Assembly (NCBI GenBank): GCA_016713425.1 | Contig: JADJPE010000005.1 | Span: 5,864,501 to 5,928,500, forward strand | From: Deltaproteobacteria bacterium | Lineage (GTDB): Bacteria; Myxococcota; Kuafuiibacteriia; Kuafuiibacteriales; Kuafuiibacteriaceae | DNA: 64,000 bases | Reading direction: 5' to 3' | Part shown: one piece after another, positions 1 to 8,592 of the stretch | Layout: each line of letters opens with the position of its first letter | How positions within the stretch are numbered: the stretch's first letter is position 1 | Made by a program: the position numbers and the translations under genes | Notes under the pieces: model-generated | Seen by the model: only the letters and a program-made list of their open reading frames with translations | Database searches by the model: none | Told to the model about the DNA's origin: nothing

Positions 1-1
1 C

Positions 2-679
2 CTTCCACTCGATACGCAGGTGCGACTCCTGCGGGCCCTCCAGGAAGGAGAAATCCGTCCCGTCGGTTCCACGCGCTCCCGCCACGTCGACGTTCGCATC
101 GTGGCCGCGACGAACGTCGACCTCGAGCGGGCTATGCGAGAAGGACGCTTTCGCGAAGACCTCTACTTCCGAATCAGCACGTTCCGAATCCACGTGCCAC
201 CCCTGCGAGAACGACGCGACGACATACCGCTCCTCGCCCACCATCTTCTCAACAAGGTGGCACAACGGCTCGAACGACCCGCGCTTTCGTTCTCGGACGA
301 AGTGCTCGAGGCCCTGGTGCGCTACAACTGGCCGGGGAACGTCCGCGAGTTGGCCAACACCATCGAGTATGGGGCAACGCTGAGCACCGACGGTCGGATC
401 GCGCTTCATGATCTTCCGACTCAGGTCACGGCGTTCGAACGTTCTCGCCCGAACCAAACACCCGAACAACCATCCGATGCCGAGCTGCTCGCGACGGAGT
501 ACCACGCAGCCAAGGAGCAAGTGGTCCGCGCCTTCGAAATCCGCTATTTGTCGGAGCTTCTCCGGTCAACGGAAGGAAATCTCTCGGCCGCGGCCCGCCA
601 ATCCGGCATCGATCGTTCGAATCTGCGACGAATGTTGCGCAAGCACGACATTGCACCGACACCCAACAGCCTCGCCTGA
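2..679 (+). CDS. Sigma-54-dependent transcriptional activator, C-terminal part (5' end outside window)
   Basis: This is the C-terminal part of an NtrC-type enhancer-binding protein, which uses ATP hydrolysis to open sigma-54 promoters. The reading frame is open to the left edge, so the sensor domain, Walker A and GAFTGA loop lie outside. Visible AAA+ elements are RIVAATN, the arginine-finger stretch FREDLYFR, PPLRERRDDIP and WPGNVREL. The last 45 residues form a Fis-type helix-turn-helix (LSAAARQSGIDRSNLRRML). What it senses cannot be seen. A low-complexity spacer follows the stop, with no clear terminator. Confidence 0.93.
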   Translation, partial: LPLDTQVRLLRALQEGEIRPVGSTRSRHVDVRIVAATNVDLERAMREGRFREDLYFRISTFRIHVPPLRERRDDIPLLAHHLLNKVAQRLERPALSFSDEVLEALVRYNWPGNVRELANTIEYGATLSTDGRIALHDLPTQVTAFERSRPNQTPEQPSDAELLATEYHAAKEQVVRAFEIRYLSELLRSTEGNLSAAARQSGIDRSNLRRMLRKHDIAPTPNSLA

Positions 680-724
680 ATCGGCCTTTTCCGGAGGTTC
701 GCCGCTTTCGGTGTGAGTGACCGC

Positions 725-817
725 CTGGCTGCTGGCTGACTGACTGAGTGAGTGGCCGCCTGGCTGCTGGCTGCTGGCTGCTGGCTGCTGACTGACGAGT
801 GGCCGGCTGGCTGCTGG
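725..817. repeat. CTGGCTG heptamer tandem repeat in intergenic DNA
   Basis: The space between the sigma-54 activator and the convergent lipoprotein gene is made of repeated CTGGCTG units, interrupted by ACTGACTGAGTGAGTGGCCG-like pieces. It codes for nothing convincing. It looks like a slipped-strand microsatellite and is likely to vary in length between strains. Confidence 0.75.
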
Positions 818-841
818 CGGTTGATTGGACTCTCGAGTCGG

Positions 842-2362
842 CTATGGTTCGACCGTCGCTGAAAGGCGGAAGCTTCCACCTGTCACGCCCCAAGCATCGA
901 CGACCACCAGATAGTCACCGGCCGCAAGGTTCGTGAGCTCGAGCCGAGATGAAACCGTGTTCTCGAGGTCATCGGCGCAGCCAAGCGCAGGCGTAGGCGT
1001 GGTTGCGCACCCCGGGATAACGTAGACCATCGTGTCGAAATTCGTCTCCGGGTGCTCAGTCGAGAGGACGATCTTCGATACGCCGGTCGCGAGATGCAAC
1101 ATGACCGCAGACTCCACGCGATCGATCGGGTCGCGCGGACCACATCCGGCCGGAGCATCCCAAAGACTCGAAGTACCGGTCTCGCCGATCACTTCTCTCG
1201 CTCCGTTCATCGGATCCAAAGTGGGTGCCGCATTGCACGCCATGGTGCGCAGTCGCCCCGCATATTGACAGGTATTCGAGATGCCCGGAATGCCGGGCGA
1301 ACACACGAGGCCCGCTGTGCAGCGGTCGAAGCCGCGCGGGTCACATCCCGCGCCCGCGCCGCGCATGGGCGTCGAAGAAATCGCGGCAACCTTGGGGTCA
1401 CTCAAGCGCCCACCTTCGTCTTCGGCTCGTACGCTGACCTGCACAACATCCTCTTCGAATCCAACGCCCGCCTGAAGCTGCAAGAAGAAGTTGTTGCCCG
1501 TGCTCGAGTCTGGTTCCTCGACCCGGAAGCCGCTCACCAAAGGCGGGGCGGGAAGCTCAAAGTCGCTCGCAAGCTGCATGAACTTGGGCTGGCCGCTCTT
1601 GTCGAGAAAGCCGATGTTCAACGCGTTGACGTCCTGATCGATGTCGGTGCCAATCACCAGAACCTTGGGGCCTTCAGGATCGCGAAGGTAGCTCACCCGC
1701 GAGATGACCGGCGGAACGCCCTCGACACACGCCGCGGGTTCACCTCGGCACGCGAGGCCAGTCTTGCAGCGATCGATCTGCCAGGTCGGATCACAGGCTT
1801 CGGCGAGGTTGCGTACCGGCTGGGGTACGACCTCGGCGCGGCGCATCTCGGATGGATTGCCAGCGCGATCGAGCAACACGATGTCGACCGAGATCGTGTT
1901 CGGAGCCTTCGCCAGGAAGGAAGGGATCGTCAGAACATCGTTCACGACGTTGCCGTCGAACACGGCCGGAAATGGATACGCGCGATCCGGTGCGTCGAGC
2001 TCACCGTCGAGGTCACTGTCGCGAAGAAGGACGCTCGAGCCACCCGGCCCATAGGCGCGCAAGGAGACGCTGCTGATGTCCATCTCGTCATCTTCGGCCT
2101 CAATCTGAAGGCGTAGATCGAGCCCGCGGCGGCCAACGACCCGCGCGGAAAGAAACGAAAACCGCGGCGGGGTTCCTGAGCCTTCCTCGACGTCGCCATC
2201 CGCGAAGCCACCGCCCCCGTCACCGCCGCCCGCGCCATCGCCGCCGGCGCCACCACCATCAGGCCGTACGGTCCCGGAAGATGTGCCGCCGCCACAGCCC
2301 CACGTTGTCATCACCGCCAGAAGGCACACAGATCCGAAAAGAATCGACGGATTCACACGCAA
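842..2362 (-). CDS. Secreted lipoprotein with C-terminal PPC-like beta domain
   Basis: No specific function is recognised. Residues 1-23 are a lipoprotein signal peptide with the lipid-modified cysteine at 23 (TTWGC). A flexible Gly/Asp-rich linker follows to about residue 60. The middle carries beta-rich Ig/cadherin-like segments and two Cys-containing CDP.....C..GL.C units. The last 100 residues resemble bacterial pre-peptidase C-terminal (PPC) domains, with TNFDTMVYV and GDYLVVVDAW. The start has an AAGGAG ribosome site about nine bases upstream. It lies 81 bp downstream of the RTX lipoprotein on the same strand, but a strong hairpin separates them. A surface-exposed adhesin or structural lipoprotein is an inference. 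Confidence 0.8.
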   Translation of the reverse strand: MRVNPSILFGSVCLLAVMTTWGCGGGTSSGTVRPDGGGAGGDGAGGGDGGGGFADGDVEEGSGTPPRFSFLSARVVGRRGLDLRLQIEAEDDEMDISSVSLRAYGPGGSSVLLRDSDLDGELDAPDRAYPFPAVFDGNVVNDVLTIPSFLAKAPNTISVDIVLLDRAGNPSEMRRAEVVPQPVRNLAEACDPTWQIDRCKTGLACRGEPAACVEGVPPVISRVSYLRDPEGPKVLVIGTDIDQDVNALNIGFLDKSGQPKFMQLASDFELPAPPLVSGFRVEEPDSSTGNNFFLQLQAGVGFEEDVVQVSVRAEDEGGRLSDPKVAAISSTPMRGAGAGCDPRGFDRCTAGLVCSPGIPGISNTCQYAGRLRTMACNAAPTLDPMNGAREVIGETGTSSLWDAPAGCGPRDPIDRVESAVMLHLATGVSKIVLSTEHPETNFDTMVYVIPGCATTPTPALGCADDLENTVSSRLELTNLAAGDYLVVVDAWGVTGGSFRLSATVEP

Positions 2363-2399
2363 CTCCTTCGTCTTGAAATTTGATTGGAGGAGGACGAGA

Positions 2400-2429
2400 C
2401 CGACAGCCCGGGGGTTCCCGAGCTGTCGG
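2400..2429 (-). terminator. Strong hairpin between RTX lipoprotein and downstream lipoprotein
   Basis: Arms at 2400-2412 and 2417-2429 pair over 13 positions with one mismatch (2408/2421) around a four-base loop. It starts 14 bases past the RTX stop codon on the minus strand. The T-run after it is weak, so it may be a terminator or an mRNA-stabilising structure. Confidence 0.6.
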
Positions 2430-2443
2430 CCATCGTCAAGATA

Positions 2444-4315
2444 CTACAATTCGCAATTCGTTCCTGATTCGAGCGCGATGTCGCCGGATCCGGCGCCACA
2501 ATCGAGCGTATCGGTCCCGTCACCACCGTCGAGGACGTCATCGCCGGCGCCACCATTGAGCGTATCGTCGCCGTCGCCGCCGAGGAGCGTGTCATCGCCG
2601 GAGCCGCCGTTCAACCCATCCGCGCCATCCCCGCCGTCGAGGACGTTGTCGCTGCTGTTGCCCGTCACGGTATCGTCGCCCGCGCCACACAGCACGTTCT
2701 CGAGATCGGTTCCCAAGTTGTCGCCCTCACCCGACTCGCCGTCGCCGACCGTCCCATCCAATGTGATGACCAGGTCGTCGGTCCGCTCTGAGTAGTCGAC
2801 CGTATCGGAACCGGTACCGCCCGAGATCGTGTCGGAGCCGTCGTCGTCATCTCCCTGCAGGAAGGTGTCGTCGCCGGCGCCGCCGCTCAATGTGTCATCG
2901 CCTGCGCCACCATCGATGATGTTGGCCGACGAGGAACCGGTGATCGAGTCGCCTGCCGACCCGCCCGTCACGTTCTCGACGTCAGACTTCACGTTGTCGT
3001 TCTCGCTGCTCGCACCATCGTTCGCCGTGTTGTCTATCGTGATCGTCAGCGCAACACTCCGACCACTGTAGTCCACGGTATCGGAACCCGGACCGCCGTT
3101 GAACACGTCGCTGCCGTTGCTGGCGCTGCCTTCGTCGAAGGTATCGTCGCCATCACCGCCGCTGATCGTATCGGCGCCCGCGTCACCCGCGATGGTATCA
3201 TCGCCCTTGTCGCCGTTGAGCGTATCGTTGCCGTCGCCACCGCTGATCGTGTCATCGCCGTCGCCGCCGTAGATCGTGTCATCGCCGGTCGACCCGGTGA
3301 TGCTGTCGTCGCCGCTTCCGCCCTTGACAACCTCAACCCCCGTGCCCACGTCATCGCCTTCGCCGATCGCACCGTCGTTGCCGCTGGTACTGGTCGTCGT
3401 CGACATCGTCACCGTTACGCTCGAAGTACGGCTCGCATAACTCACCGTATCCGTGTCGGCGCCGCCATCGAACGTATCGGACCCATTGGATTCAGCCTCT
3501 TCGTCGAAGATGTCATTGCCTTCTTCGCCGTAGAGCGAGTCATCGCCATCGCCACCCCGCAACGTATCGTTCCCGGGACCACCGTAGATCGAGTCGTCGC
3601 CATCGCCACCCGTGAGCGTGTCGTTACCTTCACCGCCATAGAGGGCAATGGATGACGTCGCGGCCAACCCCGTTCCGTTGCCGCCGGCCGCCGTGAACGT
3701 ATCGTTCCCGCCGACCAAGCTGAAGACGTACTCTTCGACATTGGCGAACGTCGCGTCGTTGTACGCATCCAGGCGGGAATTGAACCCGTCGGCACCAAAC
3801 ACGAAGCTGTCATTGCTCTTCGAACCGCGGAACTTCAGGGCGTCCTGGCCCGTTCCGAGATCGATCGTCATACCAACGGCCGTCGCGCTTCCCTGCCCGA
3901 ACGTTCCGTTCAAGAAGTCGAAGACAACCGTCTGCGAACCCGTGGCGTTCGTGTCCTCGCTCACGAGAATGCGCTTGGTCGTTTTCGTCGTGGCCGAACC
4001 ACACTGCTCGCCGTTCACGAGCAACGCGCCGTCGACTGCACGCTTCGAAATCACGGCCACTTCCTCGGCCGCGACAACCACCGTCGCCACGCCCGTCTCA
4101 CTCGCGAACACGCACTCGGTCGCCAGAGGCGTCAGAGGCTGACTCAGCTCCTCGATACCGGGCGTCGGCGGCTCGTTGTCGAGCAGGACACCTCCGCTGA
4201 GATCTTCTCCACCGCAGGAAAAACTGCCCGCCGCAAAGGCCAAGGCCAAAATTTTCGTCACGCGAGCGCGCTCGAAGAATGCGCCCCCGTTCCATCTTTT
4301 CATTCGCTCATTCAC
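2444..4315 (-). CDS. RTX (haemolysin-type) calcium-binding repeat lipoprotein
   Basis: This is an exported calcium-binding beta-roll protein. The GTG start at 4315 has a perfect GGAGGT six bases upstream. The signal peptide ends in a lipobox (GSFSC, Cys34), so the protein should be anchored in the outer membrane, unlike classical RTX toxins secreted by type I systems. Residues 35-220 form an unrecognised beta-rich domain. From about 225 to 615 there are nonapeptide GGxGxDxLx repeats. These are broken by inserts of 40-50 residues that recur three times (TVSYASRTSSVTVTM, TVDYSGRSVALTITI, TVDYSERTDDLVITL), giving a higher-order repeat of about 100 residues. No lipase or protease domain is visible. 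A structural or adhesive surface role is an inference. Confidence 0.9.
   Translation of the reverse strand: MNERMKRWNGGAFFERARVTKILALAFAAGSFSCGGEDLSGGVLLDNEPPTPGIEELSQPLTPLATECVFASETGVATVVVAAEEVAVISKRAVDGALLVNGEQCGSATTKTTKRILVSEDTNATGSQTVVFDFLNGTFGQGSATAVGMTIDLGTGQDALKFRGSKSNDSFVFGADGFNSRLDAYNDATFANVEEYVFSLVGGNDTFTAAGGNGTGLAATSSIALYGGEGNDTLTGGDGDDSIYGGPGNDTLRGGDGDDSLYGEEGNDIFDEEAESNGSDTFDGGADTDTVSYASRTSSVTVTMSTTTSTSGNDGAIGEGDDVGTGVEVVKGGSGDDSITGSTGDDTIYGGDGDDTISGGDGNDTLNGDKGDDTIAGDAGADTISGGDGDDTFDEGSASNGSDVFNGGPGSDTVDYSGRSVALTITIDNTANDGASSENDNVKSDVENVTGGSAGDSITGSSSANIIDGGAGDDTLSGGAGDDTFLQGDDDDGSDTISGGTGSDTVDYSERTDDLVITLDGTVGDGESGEGDNLGTDLENVLCGAGDDTVTGNSSDNVLDGGDGADGLNGGSGDDTLLGGDGDDTLNGGAGDDVLDGGDGTDTLDCGAGSGDIALESGTNCEL
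2470..3643 (-). repeat. RTX nonapeptide-repeat region
   Basis: On the minus strand this stretch encodes dozens of GGDGDDTLx-type units within three larger super-repeats. At the DNA level it is a degenerate array of gccgccg/tcatcgcc blocks. It is the likely site of unequal recombination in this gene. Confidence 0.85.
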
Positions 4316-4453
4316 TTAAATACCTCCGTTTGAGGGTCTGTCCGCAGGGTTGATTCGACCGCCGCCGTTTTCAGTTTAGGTATGATTGAGAACTTTTTCG
4401 GGAGACATCCACACCCACGAGCGCTCGCCTGCGGTGCTTGTGGTCGCTGTAGG

Positions 4454-7432
4454 CTAAGAGAGGAAGGCGCGAGATCCGTTCGAACGTCGGTTGATCGGCG
4501 GCCGCGGCCGCTCTGCAGCGCCCACGTCGCCTCTGTCCCCACCCAGCTTGAAGCGCTTCACGGTGTCGGCCAAGTCCCTCGCCTGACTCGCCATATCTTG
4601 GGCCGCGCTCGAGGATTGCTCGGCACTCTCCGCCGACTGCTGGACCGTCCGATCCATCTCCGTGACGGCTCGCGTCACCTGCTCGATGCCCATGGCCTGG
4701 TGCTCGCTGGCCTCCGCGATCATGTGAACGACGCCCTGAACATCGTGGACCGCCTGCGCGATCTCGAGGAGCGTCTTGTTAACCTCGGTCGACATCTCCC
4801 CACCTTCGATGGCCAGTACGACCGATTCCTTGATGAGCGCTTCCGTCCGCTCCGCCGCGCCTTTCGACCGAAGGGCGAGGTTCCTCACCTCTTCGGCGAC
4901 CACCGAGAAGCCGCGGCCCGCATCCCCCGCCCGCGCCGCCTCGACCGCCGCATTCAGCGCAAGAAGATTCGTCTGAAAGGCGATCTCGTTGATGTCGCGG
5001 ATGATCTGCGCAGTGCTCTCGGCTGCGCCTCGGATTCGCTCCATCGATCCGACCATGCGCTCCACGACCACCTGACCCGACTCTGCGGACGACGTCGCAC
5101 GTTCGGCGAGGCGCTTCGCGTTCACCGTGCTCGCCGTATTCTCCCGCGTTTTGCTGGCCATCTCCTCGAGGCTGGCCGCCGTCTGCTCGAGCGCCGCCGC
5201 TTGCTGAGAAGCGCCGGCCGCGACCAACTGCGAGCTGCCCGCTATCTTCTCGCTGGCCACGCTGACTTGCGCCGCCGCGGCGGAGACCTGCTGAAGCGCA
5301 TGATCGAGAACGCCTGCCGCCGAGTTGACCGCGTTCTTGATCTGCGCGTGTTCGCCTTCGTAGTCCCCCTTAACGCGAGCCCGGAGATCGAACTGACCGA
5401 TCTCATCCAGGACCCGCCGGGCTTCATGGACGGGCTCAACGAGAGCACTCATCGTGGCATTGATGCCCTCGACGATCTTTCGATAGTCACCTCGGTGGAT
5501 GCTCACGTCGGCGCGCAGGCTCAGGTTGCCGGCCACCGCGCCCTGGACCAGAATCTCGGCGTCGCGGAGAAGCGCCATCACGTTGGCCTGAATGCCGTTC
5601 ACGGCCTCGGACAGAACAGCCTGTTCGTTCGGAAGCTCGGGCATCGTCTGTGACAGATCGCCCGCCGCATATCGCTTGATGAGATCCGTCGCCTGAAGGA
5701 GCGGCAAGATCACCGCGTCCAGGGCGCGATTCACGCCGAGCGCGAGCTCGCGGTATGCGCCGTCCAGGCCTTCGACGGCGCAACGAGCGCTAATGCGGCC
5801 ATGCCCTTGCGCATCGACGGTCTCCCGAATTCCGCCGTCGAGCAACCGTAGCGCGGCAAGCGATCGCTCGAGGCTCGTCTTCAAATGAACGAAGTCACCC
5901 ACGAAGGCCTCCGGGATCGAAGTCGGCAGGTCACCGCGCGCGATGCGGTCGAGATAGCGAGCGGTCGTGCCGATCGGAACCGATACCGCATCGAGCGTCG
6001 AGTTCATGCCCTCGATGACCCGCCGAAAGCCGCCAGCATGCGCCCCGGGGTCAGCGCGCCGTCCCAGCTCGCCTTCAAGTGCACCCTCCAGAAGCTGATT
6101 CGCATCGCCAACCAAACGACCCACGTTTTCGACGACGCCGCCCAGCGCCCTCGTCACCTCGGCCACCTCGTCCGAACCCTCCGCATCGAGATCCAAGTCG
6201 AGATCACCTCGACTCACGCGGTCGGCCGCGTAGACGAGATCTCGAAGGGGCCTCATCGTGACCTGGGCCAGAAAGTAAAACAGGAGACAGACCGCCACCA
6301 CGATGCAGAGCGCGACGACCAATGACTGGCCTCTGATCTCTGCGAGCGCTGATTCCGCGCGATGCCACGCGTCGTGGTAATCGCTCTCGTACACGCTCGC
6401 ACCGATCACCCAGTCCCAGGGTTCGAAATAAGCAACCGCCGCGACCTTCTTGCGGGGCGCGGGTTCGTCAGGATTCTTCCAGTTGTAGTACTCGTGGTAG
6501 GTGTCTTCGCCGCTGAGCGCCACGGCGTGGTCGACGATCGATCGAATGAAGTAGTGCCCGCCGTCGTCCGTTTGGTCCCAGATGTTCTTCCCATCGCTGA
6601 GGCCACCCTTGGACACGATGTATTGTCCGCGCTTTTCACCCGTACCGCCGAGGACGAAGACGTACCCAGTCTTGCCGACGACGATCTTCTGGATTTGTTG
6701 GGCTACGGTCTTGAGCGACGTCATCGGAACGCCGGCATACAGCATGCCGATGACCTGCCCCCGACCGTCTTTGATCGGCTCGTAGACCGTTAGGTATTGC
6801 TTATCGACGACGAAGGCTCGCCCCCGATACTTCGTCCCCGAGAGCACCGTTTGGACGACCGGACTATGGGCCGGAATGTACGTGCCCACGGCGCGGCGCC
6901 CATCGGCGCGCACGACGTTCGTCGCCACGCGGAGCATGTCCCCCGCCTCGTTCATCCGCTGGAAGATGGTCGCCGTCGCATCGCGATCGAGCCGCCGGAG
7001 ATCGTCCACGACTGGGACCACCGCGTCGGGCGAGGACGTCTGGCCGAGCCATGCACCCCCCACGCCGAACTTCGGAAGCTCGATCGTGCTCGCCTGTTTC
7101 GTCTCCTGGTTGATCGCGGTCCAGGTTGCCTGGCCATCGATTCTGTCGATGGCGCCTTCTACACGGACCACTTCGCCAAGGAAGGTCACCGCCGCGTCGA
7201 GGCGACCGACGATGAGCTGGTTCGCGAGCTCACACATCGCCCGCACGTCGAGCGCGACGCGTGAGGTGTACGCCTTCGTGGCGATGTCCGCCTCCACCCG
7301 CTGCCCATCCGCGAGCCGCAGGTGTCCGAGCTCCGCCACCCACACCATCGCCGCCGCGCTGACGATGGAGGCCGCCGCCCCCATGACCACGACCTTGTTA
7401 CGAATAGAAACGCTTCGAAACCACGATGCCAT
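4454..7432 (-). CDS. Methyl-accepting chemotaxis protein with Cache sensor and HAMP array
   Basis: This is a transmembrane chemoreceptor. The chosen ATG at 7432 begins MASWFRSVSIRNKV just before the first membrane helix; an upstream in-frame start would overlap the next gene and add junk sequence. After helix 1 (about 13-33) comes a periplasmic Cache_3-Cache_2-like sensor (KTGYVFVLGGTG and a WDWVIGASVY end). Helix 2 (near 380-400) follows, then a canonical HAMP and at least three further HAMP-like segments (each with ARGDL, AAGDL or GNLSLR-type turns). The methyl-accepting signalling domain contains the hairpin tip EIAFQTNLLALNAAVEAARA. The long HAMP array resembles soluble and myxobacterial receptors. 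The ligand is unknown. The receiver/CheX-like protein encoded 95 bp upstream is a likely partner. Confidence 0.93.
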   Translation of the reverse strand: MASWFRSVSIRNKVVVMGAAASIVSAAAMVWVAELGHLRLADGQRVEADIATKAYTSRVALDVRAMCELANQLIVGRLDAAVTFLGEVVRVEGAIDRIDGQATWTAINQETKQASTIELPKFGVGGAWLGQTSSPDAVVPVVDDLRRLDRDATATIFQRMNEAGDMLRVATNVVRADGRRAVGTYIPAHSPVVQTVLSGTKYRGRAFVVDKQYLTVYEPIKDGRGQVIGMLYAGVPMTSLKTVAQQIQKIVVGKTGYVFVLGGTGEKRGQYIVSKGGLSDGKNIWDQTDDGGHYFIRSIVDHAVALSGEDTYHEYYNWKNPDEPAPRKKVAAVAYFEPWDWVIGASVYESDYHDAWHRAESALAEIRGQSLVVALCIVVAVCLLFYFLAQVTMRPLRDLVYAADRVSRGDLDLDLDAEGSDEVAEVTRALGGVVENVGRLVGDANQLLEGALEGELGRRADPGAHAGGFRRVIEGMNSTLDAVSVPIGTTARYLDRIARGDLPTSIPEAFVGDFVHLKTSLERSLAALRLLDGGIRETVDAQGHGRISARCAVEGLDGAYRELALGVNRALDAVILPLLQATDLIKRYAAGDLSQTMPELPNEQAVLSEAVNGIQANVMALLRDAEILVQGAVAGNLSLRADVSIHRGDYRKIVEGINATMSALVEPVHEARRVLDEIGQFDLRARVKGDYEGEHAQIKNAVNSAAGVLDHALQQVSAAAAQVSVASEKIAGSSQLVAAGASQQAAALEQTAASLEEMASKTRENTASTVNAKRLAERATSSAESGQVVVERMVGSMERIRGAAESTAQIIRDINEIAFQTNLLALNAAVEAARAGDAGRGFSVVAEEVRNLALRSKGAAERTEALIKESVVLAIEGGEMSTEVNKTLLEIAQAVHDVQGVVHMIAEASEHQAMGIEQVTRAVTEMDRTVQQSAESAEQSSSAAQDMASQARDLADTVKRFKLGGDRGDVGAAERPRPPINRRSNGSRAFLS

Positions 7433-7527
7433 ATTTCGAGACCGCCTGCAGAGACATCGACCGCTCGCGGCGCTGCTTGAGGATTGAGGACCAGGCGGAT
7501 GTTGTTGGGCGTTCGCGGTTGGGCGGC

Positions 7528-8439
7528 CTAGCGCAGAATGAACGAAACGATCCCCGCGCCGTACTTGGACATTTCGACACGAAAATCCTGGCGCGCACTC
7601 GGCTTCTTCGCGAGCGCCAAGGTCAGGGCGCTCGGTTTTGCCGGTGGGGCGCACACATCGACCAGCTTCACGTGCTGCCCACTCGCGCCCTGAATCGCAG
7701 CCGCGAGCACATTGGCGACCTCTCGGAAGCTGGCCATGATTGCGGGATCGAGGACCTTGCTCTTGATCGCGTCCTTCACCGGCCCCCCGGGAATGAGCGA
7801 AAGCGCCGCCGCCAAGTAGACCGCACCTGGAATGTCGGCCGCGAAGAGGGCGCGAACCTCGCCGCCCGAGTCCTCGTACGACGCGACGACGATGGGGCCT
7901 GGCACCAGCGCCAACTTCGCGCCGGAGTTCACGTCGACGCTATGACCAAACAGCTCTCCCAGGAATCGACGAAGGTCCCCCTCCTGCGGCAAGCGACCAG
8001 GTCGAAGCGGGATCGCGTCCATCTGGGCAACCGGCTTCGTCGGCGTCGATACACTCGACGCGCCAGAGGTCGCCGCAGTCCCCAAGATGGGTTCCAAGGC
8101 CGCCTGAAAGGCCTGCACGGTGAAGGGCTTCGAAATCAGAAACTCAGCCCCCGCCGCCTCCGCGGCCTGACGCATCTCGTCGCTTCCCTCAGAAGTCACG
8201 AACCCGAATCGGGTCTTGATCCCCTCGCTCGTGATCGACTTGAGCAGATCGAGACCCGAAGCACCGGGCATGTTCCAATCCGAGAGCACGAGATCCGGCG
8301 TATCCTGCCTCACGGCGACGAGTGCCTTCTCGGCATCATCCGCCTCGCTGATCGCGTGGTCGCCGTAGCCCGCTTGTCGGAGTGTGCGACGCACGAGCAT
8401 CTGCATGGCCTTGCTGTCATCAACAATCAGAAGTTTCAT
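7528..8439 (-). CDS. Response regulator receiver fused to a CheC/CheX-like domain
   Basis: The N-terminal 120 residues are a complete receiver domain, with acidic pair Asp7-Asp8, phospho-acceptor Asp54 (LSDWNMPG), Thr82 and Lys104 (ISKPF). After a Ser/Thr-rich linker, residues 145-300 resemble CheC/CheX chemotaxis phosphatases. The segment SFREVANVLAAAI carries an ExxN arrangement like the phosphatase motif, but the rest is too divergent to be sure. It lies directly upstream of the chemoreceptor gene on the same strand, so the pair probably forms a signalling unit. One idea is a self-regulating CheY-CheX fusion that removes phosphate from itself or from another CheY. Confidence 0.8.
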   Translation of the reverse strand: MKLLIVDDSKAMQMLVRRTLRQAGYGDHAISEADDAEKALVAVRQDTPDLVLSDWNMPGASGLDLLKSITSEGIKTRFGFVTSEGSDEMRQAAEAAGAEFLISKPFTVQAFQAALEPILGTAATSGASSVSTPTKPVAQMDAIPLRPGRLPQEGDLRRFLGELFGHSVDVNSGAKLALVPGPIVVASYEDSGGEVRALFAADIPGAVYLAAALSLIPGGPVKDAIKSKVLDPAIMASFREVANVLAAAIQGASGQHVKLVDVCAPPAKPSALTLALAKKPSARQDFRVEMSKYGAGIVSFILR

Positions 8440-8592
8440 CGCCCCAACCCAGATTCCCCGTCATCTTATCCGCCCGGCGCTCTCGACCGAGGGCCAACCA
8501 AGCCAGGGCGGCTCCAATGCATTACGAAGATCAAGGTGACACCGAATGGAAGGCAAAGCAAAGGCTGACCTTGTGAGACAATGCAGAGTGGC

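Noticed and set aside
1052..2116. 354-codon plus-strand ORF opposite the first lipoprotein
   Set aside because: The minus strand encodes a lipoprotein signal and beta-rich domains; this frame shows no motif.
2470..3643. Possible CRISPR or satellite array
   Set aside because: The repeats are degenerate codons of an RTX nonapeptide array within an intact gene.
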